From NCBI RefSeq assembly GCF_034670185.1, contig NZ_JAXMNY010000001.1, positions 1,955,224 to 2,019,223 on the forward strand: DNA of 64,000 nucleotides, given 5' to 3'. Positions 8,421-16,875 of the stretch are shown piece after piece; the first letter of the stretch is position 1; each line of letters begins with the position of its first letter. Both the position numbers and the translations under genes were made by a program. The DNA comes from Nisaea sp. (GTDB taxonomy: Bacteria > Pseudomonadota > Alphaproteobacteria > Thalassobaculales > Thalassobaculaceae). Under the pieces are notes generated by a model, which had not been told where the DNA came from, did not search any database, and saw only the letters and a program-made list of their open reading frames with translations.

Positions 8421-9545
8421 TTATTGTTGGTCGGCTGACGAACGGTTGTACAAATCGCACCACGCCGCGACAAGCCTGTCGATATCTTCTTCTGTGGTTT
8501 CCCACCCTACCGAAACACGAATTGCGGTCTCCGCATCCGGGGAGCCCGGGTCCATGGCGTCCAGCACATGGCTGCGCCGGACTTTACCGGACGAGCAGGC
8601 AGAGCCCGAGCTGACGGCGATCCCGGCAAGGTCCAGCGCAATCACCTGCGTCTCCCCCCTGGCACCGCTGATCGACACGCAACTGGTATTCGGCAGGCGC
8701 GCGGCTCCCGACGAAAAGATCCGGGCGCCGTTCCCGGCCTTCCGAACAGCCGCTTCGAACCGGTCGCGCAGAGCCGAGACACGCGACCAATCCTCTAACG
8801 CAGCGAGAGAAGCTTCAGCCGCGGCACCGAAACCGACAATACCAATCTTGTTCTCCGTGCCCGAGCGACGCCCCTTCTCCTGCCCGCCACCTGACTGAAC
8901 AGCCTTGAGATCCAGTCCCTCGCGCACGACAAGAGCGCCAACACCCGCGGGCCCGCCGATTTTGTGGGCAGAGAGGGACATCAGATCGACGCCGGCGGCT
9001 TTCATGTCGATGGGAAGCTTGCCCGCGCCCTGCACCGCGTCGCTGTGAACCAGAGCCCCGCTTGCATGTGCTATTTCGACGATCTGCTCGATTGGTTGCA
9101 ACACGCCGGTTTCATTGTTCGCCCATTGCACAGAGACGAGGCAATCCTTTCCGCTGGCCTCTCCGCCATCCGACAGCGCGGCCCGCAGAGCATCAAGGTC
9201 CAGAACGCCGTCGGCATCGACCGGCAGGCGGGCAGCATCCGGCATGGCCGCGAGGACCGCTTCATGTTCGATCGCGCTGGTGATAATCCGGGTGCGTCCG
9301 CAGCCTTTGAGGGCCAGAGCTGAGGCTTCCGTGCCGCCGCTGGTGAACACGACCGATTGCGGAGCAGCACCGATCAAGCCCGCCACCTGACGGCGGGCCG
9401 TTTCGATCAGCGCACGAGCCTCCCGGCCCGCTCCGTGAACGGAGGATGGATTGCCAACGGCATCCATCGCGCCGATCATCGCGCTGCGGGCTTCATCTCT
9501 TAGCGGCGCTGTCGCATTGTAGTCCGCATAGACTCTATCTGACAT
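8421..9545 (-). CDS. Cysteine desulfurase (NifS/IscS-like)
   Basis: A 374-residue PLP enzyme that releases sulfur from cysteine as a protein persulfide. The PLP lysine is K195 in LSAHKIGGPAGVGAL, and the mobile-loop persulfide cysteine is C317 in VSSGSACSSG. The N-terminus YADYNATAPLRDEA and TSGGTEASALALKG are standard fold-type I aminotransferase elements. Its length suits the group I desulfurases. It follows the Rrf2 regulator by 73 bases and precedes ferredoxin, TenA and MnmA on the same strand. No IscU, IscA or Hsc genes are present in the window, so the local acceptor may be MnmA rather than a scaffold. Confidence 0.93.
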   Translation of the reverse strand: MSDRVYADYNATAPLRDEARSAMIGAMDAVGNPSSVHGAGREARALIETARRQVAGLIGAAPQSVVFTSGGTEASALALKGCGRTRIITSAIEHEAVLAAMPDAARLPVDADGVLDLDALRAALSDGGEASGKDCLVSVQWANNETGVLQPIEQIVEIAHASGALVHSDAVQGAGKLPIDMKAAGVDLMSLSAHKIGGPAGVGALVVREGLDLKAVQSGGGQEKGRRSGTENKIGIVGFGAAAEASLAALEDWSRVSALRDRFEAAVRKAGNGARIFSSGAARLPNTSCVSISGARGETQVIALDLAGIAVSSGSACSSGKVRRSHVLDAMDPGSPDAETAIRVSVGWETTEEDIDRLVAAWCDLYNRSSADQQ

Positions 9546-9618
9546 TGTTGCCCCAAATCCCGGCCAATCGCTCAGCCGGGATAAGCAGGCGGGACAAAAC
9601 CGTCAAGGAGGGAGCGCG

Positions 9619-10032
9619 TCAGTGCGGCACGCGCCCCGTCATCAGATCCGCAACGGTCACCTTGTCCAGATAGCCGAGAACCTGACGCCCGACTTCTTCC
9701 CAAAGAGGCTTCGTGGGATCGTCCGAACACCCTCTCGTCGCGAACATGCCATCATCGTCCTGGTTACCCCGCACCGGATGCTCAATCGCCGTCATAACCT
9801 CGGAGATCTTGATCTGCGCCGGCTCTATCGCGAGGAGGTAGCCGCCACCCGGCCCCCGTACACTCTTTACGAACCGGGCCTTGCGAAGCTGCGCGAACAT
9901 TTGTTCAAGATATGAAACTGAGATTTTTTGTCTCGAGGCTATCTCGGCGAGAGAGACTGGCCGACCATCATCATGTCGGGCCAGGTCGCAGACAGCCATG
10001 ACTGCGTAGCGCCCTTTAGTACTGAACTTCAC
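9619..10032 (-). CDS. Rrf2-family transcriptional regulator, IscR-like, ligand-poor
   Basis: A 137-residue winged-helix regulator. The GTG at 10032 is chosen because the family begins with a KFSTKGRYA motif immediately after the initiator; longer upstream starts add only NNV-type residues. The recognition region SVSYLEQMFAQLRKARFVKSVRGPGGGYLL is typical of IscR. Canonical IscR binds a [2Fe-2S] cluster through three spaced cysteines in residues ~92-106. Here that segment (EHPVRGNQDDDGMFATRGCSDD) has a single cysteine, C102, so cluster sensing in the usual way is doubtful. It heads a run with the desulfurase, ferredoxin, tenA and mnmA and probably regulates it. Confidence 0.88.
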   Translation of the reverse strand: MKFSTKGRYAVMAVCDLARHDDGRPVSLAEIASRQKISVSYLEQMFAQLRKARFVKSVRGPGGGYLLAIEPAQIKISEVMTAIEHPVRGNQDDDGMFATRGCSDDPTKPLWEEVGRQVLGYLDKVTVADLMTGRVPH

Positions 10033-10390
10033 GTTATTCGACCCCCGTGCCGATATGGTCACAATTCACCGAGGCCCCAACAAACGGTGAACGTTGCAGC
10101 AGAACGGAGGTCCCGTCCGTTCAATTACGAAATAGCGACCAATTTTCTATGGTCACAGTGCGCATCGACCTATGCATCCGCGTACGGGCTGCAATGCTAC
10201 ACTTGAATCTTACAGCCCGAGTAAGCTAAAGCCAGACTCTTGCTGTTAGATTGAGATTACAGCTAATGCGCAATAAATGTAAACCGGGATAGAGACGGAT
10301 TACCCTGATATGCTCGCCAAGAGTAGTCAGCAGTTGTCCGCCCGACCGGATCGGGTGAGCCGGAATACCGGCGGTTGAGGAACGGATCGT
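10033..10390. promoter_or_regulatory. Divergent promoter region between the Rrf2 regulator and the hydrolase gene
   Basis: These 358 bases separate two divergent genes. No coding frame is convincing. The stretch around 10120-10290 is AT-richer than the surroundings and holds an imperfect inverted repeat (annotated separately). This is where promoters for both directions and any Rrf2 autoregulatory site should lie. I could not assign -35/-10 boxes with confidence. Confidence 0.45.
10203..10255. repeat. Imperfect inverted repeat, possible operator or hairpin
   Basis: Two arms of about 20 bases face each other. The left arm ends in tcttacagcccgagt (10208-10222) and the right arm begins actcttgctgttaga (10236-10250). 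Twelve of these fifteen positions pair, with a 13-base centre. No gene ends here, so a terminator is unlikely. An operator or a 5' leader hairpin is more plausible. Confidence 0.35.
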
Positions 10391-11059
10391 ATGCCTGAAG
10401 TCATTATGAATGGTCCCGAGGGGCGCCTTGAGGGACGTTACGTCCACAGCAAGAAAGAAAATGCTCCCATCGCCCTGCTTTTGCATCCGCATCCGCAGCA
10501 TGGCGGGACCATGAATAACAAAGTCGTTTATTCCATGTTCCAGAACTTTGTGAACCGCGGGTTCTCGACCTTGCGGTTCAATTTCCGCGGAGTCGGACGA
10601 AGCCAGGGTGTGTTCGACCGTGGCGAAGGCGAACTCAGCGATGCCGCCTCGGCGCTGGACTGGCTGCAGACCTACAATCCTAACGCGCCCTATTGCTGGG
10701 TTGGCGGCTTTTCCTTCGGTGCCTGGATCGGCATGCAGCTTCTGATGCGCCGCCCGGAGATTACCGGTTTCATCTCCATTGCCCCGCCGGCCAACATGTT
10801 CGATTTCACCTTCCTCGCCCCCTGCCCTGCCTCAGGCATCATGGTGCACGGCGATGCAGACGATGTTGTGCCTCCGGATTCCGTGAAAAAGCTGGTCGAC
10901 AAACTGTCGGCCCAGAAGGGCATCGTCATCGACCATGTCGTGGTGAAAAACGCCAACCATTATTTCACCAAGCACCTGGAAGACGTGAACAAGGCCGTCA
11001 CCGGCTACCTGAACAAATCCCTGCCGGAGAGCGAGCAGCTCCCCGCCGCGTCGAAATAA
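10391..11059 (+). CDS. Alpha/beta hydrolase (dienelactone-hydrolase-like)
   Basis: A 222-residue cytosolic alpha/beta hydrolase. The oxyanion stretch LLLHPHPQHGGTMNNKV is followed by the nucleophile elbow GGFSFGAW (S108). The acid is in HGDADDVVP (D156/D158) and the base is H190 in NANHYF. This short lid-free form is common in alphaproteobacteria and is often annotated simply as alpha/beta hydrolase. It probably cleaves an ester or thioester, but the substrate is unknown. It is transcribed divergently from the Rrf2 regulator and convergent with anmK, with only about ten bases between. Confidence 0.85.
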   Translation: MPEVIMNGPEGRLEGRYVHSKKENAPIALLLHPHPQHGGTMNNKVVYSMFQNFVNRGFSTLRFNFRGVGRSQGVFDRGEGELSDAASALDWLQTYNPNAPYCWVGGFSFGAWIGMQLLMRRPEITGFISIAPPANMFDFTFLAPCPASGIMVHGDADDVVPPDSVKKLVDKLSAQKGIVIDHVVVKNANHYFTKHLEDVNKAVTGYLNKSLPESEQLPAASK

Positions 11060-11068
11060 AGCCGCGAC

Positions 11069-12172
11069 TCAGTCCGGCCTGTGCAAGGTGCCGCCTGACA
11101 GCGGCACCGGCGCGCGGGTCGTGCCGGGGAAGGTCAACGGCTTTCCCTGCAGGCTGCGAATTGCCAGATAGGCGAAGGCCTCGGCCTCGACGGCATCACC
11201 ATTCCAGCCAAGATCGTCCGCCGGGAAAATAGGGGCATTCAGACGCTCTGCCAACATGGTCATGAGTGTTGCATTGTGACGGCCGCCGCCACAGGCGATC
11301 CATTGTGAGACCGCATGCGGGAACCAGCGCCCGGCCAGGGCGACCGAGGCCGCCGAGAAGGCTGTGAGCAACGCAGCGCCATCCTCGTCCGACAGGCCCA
11401 CAACAGCCCCCATCGCGCGACGCGCGAAATGATCCCGGTCGAGGGACTTCGGAGGCTGCCGGTCAAAATAGGGATCGGAAAGCAGATCCGCCAAACGTGC
11501 TTCGTCGACCAGCCCCTTTGCCGCCAAGGTGCCACCGGCATCAAAACGCTCGCCACGCCGCGCCCGGACGAAATCATCAACCAGAGCATTTGCGGGGCCT
11601 GTATCGAAAGCCAGCATTGCTTCCGGGCCGGCGCTTGCATCTCCGTCTATCCAGGTAACGTTCCCCACACCTCCAAGATTAAGCACCGCGACGGTAGAGC
11701 CGAGCCGTCGCGTCAACGCCCGATGATAGACCGGCACAAGCGGCGCGCCCTCTCCACCGGCTGCGACATCGGCAAGCCGCAGATCGAATACAACGGGCCG
11801 GCCGGTCGTGCGCGCCAGCACGTCCGGCGCCCCGATCTGGACCGTCCGGCGCCGCTCCGGTTCATGCAGGATGGTTTGTCCGTGAAAGCCGATAACATCG
11901 ATCTCGGTACTGGCCACACCTTCGGCGGCAAGCAGGGCGGAAACCGCCTCCGCATGACGCTCGGTTAATTCGAATGCAACACCAGCCACATCGCCGGCAT
12001 CGCCCATGACGGATTGCAGGCGAGCCCGGAAATCGTCGGGATAGGGCATGCTGAGAAAGCCGCGACGGCGCACTTCACCGTCACCGTCGCTGTCGATCAG
12101 AGCCGCGTCGATCCCATCCATCGACGTGCCGCTCATCAGGCCGATTGCCCGGTATGTCTTCTGCCCGCTCAC
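11069..12172 (-). CDS. anmK: Anhydro-N-acetylmuramic acid kinase AnmK
   Basis: A 367-residue sugar kinase that converts 1,6-anhydro-MurNAc from peptidoglycan turnover to MurNAc-6-phosphate. The N-terminal phosphate-binding motif AIGLMSGTSMDGID, GFHGQTI, and the later VLNLGGVGN and ACGGGRHN motifs are diagnostic. I chose the GTG at 12172 because GGAG lies eight bases upstream and it gives the usual short lead before GLMSG. In-frame ATGs at 12196 and 12253 lack a good Shine-Dalgarno but cannot be excluded. It is divergent from tyrS, and the two share the intervening ~135 bases as promoter space. Confidence 0.93.
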   Translation of the reverse strand: MSGQKTYRAIGLMSGTSMDGIDAALIDSDGDGEVRRRGFLSMPYPDDFRARLQSVMGDAGDVAGVAFELTERHAEAVSALLAAEGVASTEIDVIGFHGQTILHEPERRRTVQIGAPDVLARTTGRPVVFDLRLADVAAGGEGAPLVPVYHRALTRRLGSTVAVLNLGGVGNVTWIDGDASAGPEAMLAFDTGPANALVDDFVRARRGERFDAGGTLAAKGLVDEARLADLLSDPYFDRQPPKSLDRDHFARRAMGAVVGLSDEDGAALLTAFSAASVALAGRWFPHAVSQWIACGGGRHNATLMTMLAERLNAPIFPADDLGWNGDAVEAEAFAYLAIRSLQGKPLTFPGTTRAPVPLSGGTLHRPD

Positions 12173-12306
12173 CCCGATATCTCCGCGAAAACTCATTCTC
12201 GAATGCACAAAGCCCCACAATACGGCGGTTCCGGTTGAGGCCGGGGTAGCCATGTGCTAAGTGCTCGCGCCTTGGATTCTGACACATCTTCACCGGGAAC
12301 ACGACC

Positions 12307-13554
12307 ATGAGCCAGTTCAAATCGGGCTTCATGCAGACCATGAGCGAGCGCGGGTTCGTCCATCAATGCACCGATAATGACGCACTCGACGAGATGCTGA
12401 ACAACAAGGTCGTGACCGCCTATATCGGCTTTGACTGCACGGCCGACAGCCTGCATGTCGGCAGCCTTATCCAGATCATGATGCTCCGCCACCTGCAGCG
12501 GGCCGGTCATCGGCCGATCGTGCTGATGGGCGGCGGCACCAGCAAGATCGGCGATCCGTCCTTCAAGGACGAGGCCCGCAAGCTGCTTTCGGATGAAGAT
12601 ATCGAGCACAACAAGTCCGGTATCAAGACCGTGTTCCAGCGCTTCCTCAGCTTCGGCGAGGAAACCAGCGATGCGATCATGTGCGACAACGCAGAGTGGC
12701 TGGACGGACTTGAATACATCCCGTTCCTGCGCAAAATCGGACAGCATTTCTCGGTCAACCGGATGCTAAGCTTCGACAGCGTGAAGACGCGCCTGGAACG
12801 CGAACAGTCACTGAGCTTCCTCGAATTCAACTACATGATCCTGCAAGCCTACGACTTCCTGGAACTGCGCCGGCGCTACGGCTGCCAGTTGCAGATGGGC
12901 GGCTCGGATCAGTGGGGTAACATCGTCAACGGCGTCGAGCTGACCCGGCGTGTCGACCAGCAGTCCGTGTACGGTCTGACCACGCCGCTGCTCACCACCG
13001 CCTCCGGCCAGAAAATGGGCAAGACGGAGAAAGGCGCCGTCTGGCTCAACAAGGAACGGCTCTCGCCCTACGACTACTGGCAATTCTGGCGGAACACCGA
13101 AGATGCCGATGTGGGCAAGTTCCTGCGCCTCTTCACCGAACTGCCGCTGGACGAGATCGCCCGGCTTGAGAAACTGGAAGGCGCCGAGTTGAACGACGCC
13201 AAGAAGGTGCTCGCGAACGAGGCAACCGCCCTGCTGCATGGCCGTGAAGAAGCCGAAACGGTTGCAGAATCTGCGCGCAAGACGTTCGAGCAAGGCACTC
13301 TCGGCGACAGTCTGCCGCGTGTGTCCGTCGAGGCATCGCAACTTTCCGAAGGCCTCTGGGTTGTCGACGCCCTGCGCATTGCCGGACTTGCCGCGACCAA
13401 CGGCGAAGCCCGTCGCCTGATCAAGAATGGCGGCGCCCGGGTCAATGACGTTGCGGTCTCCGACGAGACGCTGAAGCTTGGCGATGCCGATCTCGCCGAT
13501 GGCGTGATCAAGCTGTCATCTGGCAAGAAGCGCCACGTGTTGCTGGAAACCTGA
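12307..13554 (+). CDS. tyrS: Tyrosyl-tRNA synthetase
   Basis: A 415-residue class I aminoacyl-tRNA synthetase that charges tRNA-Tyr. The HIGH-type motif is ADSLHVGSL near residues 46-54, and the KMSKS-type loop is KMGKTEKGAVW near 236. The tyrosine pocket GGSDQWGNI lies between them. The C-terminal ~70 residues form the S4 RNA-binding domain (RIAGLAATNGEARRLIKNGGARVND). Length is normal for the bacterial TyrS form. It is divergent from anmK and convergent with the AsmA-like gene. Confidence 0.97.
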   Translation: MSQFKSGFMQTMSERGFVHQCTDNDALDEMLNNKVVTAYIGFDCTADSLHVGSLIQIMMLRHLQRAGHRPIVLMGGGTSKIGDPSFKDEARKLLSDEDIEHNKSGIKTVFQRFLSFGEETSDAIMCDNAEWLDGLEYIPFLRKIGQHFSVNRMLSFDSVKTRLEREQSLSFLEFNYMILQAYDFLELRRRYGCQLQMGGSDQWGNIVNGVELTRRVDQQSVYGLTTPLLTTASGQKMGKTEKGAVWLNKERLSPYDYWQFWRNTEDADVGKFLRLFTELPLDEIARLEKLEGAELNDAKKVLANEATALLHGREEAETVAESARKTFEQGTLGDSLPRVSVEASQLSEGLWVVDALRIAGLAATNGEARRLIKNGGARVNDVAVSDETLKLGDADLADGVIKLSSGKKRHVLLET

Positions 13555-13573
13555 TTTAGGACTCTGCCGCAGG

Positions 13574-16500
13574 TTAAGGGCTGGTATCCTGCGGGGGAGG
13601 CTCCGCAGGTTCCGGGTCCTTCGGCGGCGCGTCCGAAAGCCGGAACAGATTGCGGAAGATACCCGGTGTCAGTGCTGTCAGCGGATTGACCGAAACCACC
13701 GGTTTTTCCAGCGGGCCATTGATACCGAATTCCGACGCCAGGAATCCCTCGCCTTCGCCACCGGTCAGCAGCGTGCCTATCAGCGGGATTGAGCCGATAA
13801 TCTCGTTCAGCACGTAGGCAGGGACGAGCATACCGGTCAGGTCCATCTCGTCCTTGATGCGATCAATCGATCCGGAAGCAGAAATACCGAGCGAAGCGCC
13901 CTGCGCCAAAAGCCGATCCAGAACCAGCATCTCTTCTGAGACATGCATGCTGACATCAAGGCTGGAAAAATTAATACCCCGCCCCTGCACGACGGCGGGT
14001 AGCCCGCTAATTGACGCGGCGCTCAGTAACTGGGCCATGACCGGTGCGTCGACCAGATTGAAATCAAGAACCGACAGCGAGACGTTCCACCCCATGTGGC
14101 CGTCCAGCTCCTCACGGAACCCCGAAGCGGCAAGTTTCCCACCCGTAATCGAATCGAAGCCCTCGAAAGATTTCAGCATGTTCCCGGCATTCTGAGAGCT
14201 GATTTCGAAATGCGGGCTATCGTTCGCGGTCGAATAAATCACATCGACCGGTTCCGTTCCGAGCAAACCATTTGCCGCCAGGGACAGAGTCCCGGTTCCG
14301 TCATTCTCCAGCAGCACGGTGACATCGCGCATCGGATCCAGGTTTCCGATCAGCACCTGATCGACCCGTGCGTTGACGACAAGCGGCAGATCTATGTCCC
14401 CCGAATGCCCGTCGAACTGTTCGACAAGCGGACGCAGGTCTGCGAACGGGCCTTTGATGTTCGCGGTGAAGCCGCCCGTGCCATCGGCTGCGATCACGCC
14501 TGAAAGATCAGTCTTGCCGAGCTGTAGTCGCTCGACCGTCAACCGGTTCGGCAGTTTTGTCTGTTCGGAGAATTCGACGGACCCGGATGCGGCGAGATCG
14601 CTGGTTGCGACCTGAAAGCTGTCGATCGATGTCAGGACGTCGTTCCGCGTCTGGAGGCTGGCCCGCAAGGTTCCGGCGGCGCCCGACGGCTTCTCCCAGG
14701 CCAGCTCAGCAATCTCAAGCTCGGTATTCTGCAATCCCAGGACGAGATCGATCGTCGCTTCGGTGTCCGTTTCTTGCTCGATCGTCGCATCGAGCTCGAC
14801 TTCACCACCGGCAAAGCGCCGGATGTCGAAGCCCAGTTCCGCGAGCTTATCCGTGTCTGGCCGGACGATGACATGAGTCCGGCGGCGGATCTCGGCCTCC
14901 TTGCCGAAGGACTGCAGGAAGCCAAGCTGCATCGGCAACCCGGAAAGCGCGCCACTGCCGTCCAGCAGCATGCCGTTCTTGTCGAGCTTCAGGGACATTT
15001 CCCCTTGCTCGAACGGCAAGCGGGTCGTCCGCGTAGGCAGCGAGACATCCGAAAGCTGCCCCTCCGCAGACAGATCGACCATGTCGAACGTCATCACCCG
15101 GAGAAGCGGCATTTCGAAATGCATCCGCCCTTTCGCGGTTCCGGCAACCTCATCCGGCGCAAGGCCCAGGGCACGCGCGTAGCCGAAAGGCTCCGTATCG
15201 AGTACGCGTAAAATATCCGAGATTGGCCCATCGATCTCGGCGTCGATCATTGCGTAATCGTCGCTGACCGTATGAATACCGGTGAGCGAGACCTGCGCTC
15301 CTTCCAGCTTGATTCCGTCGAGACGCCCTGTGGTTACAGCCGCATCGAGACGCTTCTCCGAGAAGCTCATTGTGCCGCCGACCTTACGTGCCGGCGGAAG
15401 CGGCGGCAGGTAATGCACCGTGACATCCTGGTACGCCAGCTCACCATCGACCGCGACATCCCTGAATCGGGTTTCTTCGGTGCCGACTTCCATATTCCCG
15501 GTGACCCGGGCCGTGATCTCCGTGACTATTCCATCCTGCAGATTTTGCGTGGTCCAGCCGCGCGCTATCTCGAAAAGTGCCGGCGGCCAGTAATCCTTGA
15601 TGTTGTCCACCGGCAGACCGGAAATCTTCGTCGAGAGCTCCAGTGCAGGGTTGGACAAGTCCTTGAGAGATCCCTGCAGGATGGCGACCATGCCACCTTT
15701 CTCGAGGACAAAATTACGCAGTGCCACAGAATCTTCGCGACCGTCATAGCCGATCTGGAAGCGCAGGCTGTCATAAGGGAGAGGAGCCGGCAGAATGGAG
15801 CCAAGAGAAATCGCACCGTCGGTCGCGGTCGCGATCACATCGATGCTTTCCAGCGCACGAAAGTCCTGCAGAGCAAAGGCGATGCTGCCGCTAAGCCTGC
15901 TCGACACCGAGAAATCTACAGGGAGTTCAGGAAGACGGGAAAGCACAAGATCCGGCGCCAGCCCCTGAAACAGAACCGCACCGTCGAGCGTGTGGCTCCG
16001 GTAAAAATAGTTGCCGTCCCCCCGGATTTCGACACTGTCTCCGCCTACCGTGAGATCGGCCCGCGCTTCAACGCGCCAACCGTCACGCTCACGCTCGAAC
16101 GTGCCGTCGAATCCGGACATCCTGATATTGCCGAATTGCCCGGCATCGTCTTTCACGCGCACGGTGGCGCGTCTCAGGGAAAACCTCTCAAGCCGCTCAA
16201 GGCCGGCCAGCCCTTGCTGTCCGCTTTTCGGAGGCTCTTGCAGCACTGACAGCAGATTGCCGGCATCCACATCCACGTCGCCGCCGGACGGCGTCGCGCC
16301 ATAGAGCGCATAAGATCCATCAACCCGGCGCTCCAGATTAAGCACGGGTTGATCAACGGCAATATGGACGGGTGCAATCTCGCCGAGCAGAAGCTGCGGC
16401 CCGGACAGGGCGATATCCGCAGACGGAGCGAACAGAATAAGACCGCCGGACTGACCGTTCAGACGCAGGCTTGTCACCCGAACCTCGAAAAGCCGGCTCC

Positions 16501-16750
16501 AGCCCCGCCATTCCATGCTGAGCTCGCCGATCGACGCTGTTCCGCGTTCGGCAGGGATCAAAGCCTCGGCAACCCGGGACTTCAGAAACTCTAGAGGGAC
16601 CGGCTGCGTGCTTGCGCGCCAGAACACCAGAGCCGCGAGCACGACGATACCGGCAAAGATCGCAGCTGCGATTTCAAGGGCGATCTTGGTGGTTCGTATC
16701 AGCACACGGGGCACTCTTGGCTCAGGATTGTTCCGCTTATCATAGGGCAT
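13574..16750 (-). CDS. AsmA-like / DUF3971 (YhdP-type) envelope protein
   Basis: A protein of about 1058 residues with one N-terminal membrane anchor (ALEIAAAIFAGIVVLAALVF) followed by a long, repetitive beta-rich periplasmic region and a C-terminal AsmA-like domain (ASGSIDRIKDEMDLTGMLVPAYVLNEI). This layout matches DUF3971/AsmA_2 proteins of the YhdP/TamB group, which are thought to bridge the periplasm and carry phospholipids to the outer membrane. The extreme C-terminus is proline-rich. The ATG at 16750 is preferred because it starts just before the anchor. A longer in-frame start at 16840 adds 30 residues with no clear features. It is divergent from glnE. Confidence 0.82.
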   Translation of the reverse strand: MPYDKRNNPEPRVPRVLIRTTKIALEIAAAIFAGIVVLAALVFWRASTQPVPLEFLKSRVAEALIPAERGTASIGELSMEWRGWSRLFEVRVTSLRLNGQSGGLILFAPSADIALSGPQLLLGEIAPVHIAVDQPVLNLERRVDGSYALYGATPSGGDVDVDAGNLLSVLQEPPKSGQQGLAGLERLERFSLRRATVRVKDDAGQFGNIRMSGFDGTFERERDGWRVEARADLTVGGDSVEIRGDGNYFYRSHTLDGAVLFQGLAPDLVLSRLPELPVDFSVSSRLSGSIAFALQDFRALESIDVIATATDGAISLGSILPAPLPYDSLRFQIGYDGREDSVALRNFVLEKGGMVAILQGSLKDLSNPALELSTKISGLPVDNIKDYWPPALFEIARGWTTQNLQDGIVTEITARVTGNMEVGTEETRFRDVAVDGELAYQDVTVHYLPPLPPARKVGGTMSFSEKRLDAAVTTGRLDGIKLEGAQVSLTGIHTVSDDYAMIDAEIDGPISDILRVLDTEPFGYARALGLAPDEVAGTAKGRMHFEMPLLRVMTFDMVDLSAEGQLSDVSLPTRTTRLPFEQGEMSLKLDKNGMLLDGSGALSGLPMQLGFLQSFGKEAEIRRRTHVIVRPDTDKLAELGFDIRRFAGGEVELDATIEQETDTEATIDLVLGLQNTELEIAELAWEKPSGAAGTLRASLQTRNDVLTSIDSFQVATSDLAASGSVEFSEQTKLPNRLTVERLQLGKTDLSGVIAADGTGGFTANIKGPFADLRPLVEQFDGHSGDIDLPLVVNARVDQVLIGNLDPMRDVTVLLENDGTGTLSLAANGLLGTEPVDVIYSTANDSPHFEISSQNAGNMLKSFEGFDSITGGKLAASGFREELDGHMGWNVSLSVLDFNLVDAPVMAQLLSAASISGLPAVVQGRGINFSSLDVSMHVSEEMLVLDRLLAQGASLGISASGSIDRIKDEMDLTGMLVPAYVLNEIIGSIPLIGTLLTGGEGEGFLASEFGINGPLEKPVVSVNPLTALTPGIFRNLFRLSDAPPKDPEPAEPPPQDTSP

Positions 16751-16875
16751 GCCGACTGGCGACGTTAAAGACGATAAATCATCATGATCCGACGGGACCC
16801 AAGCGGATGTCCGGTTGACGTGCGTCCCGAGCGTGCGCACCCTTCAGCAACTTTAACCAGAGCCGGAGGGCGTCG

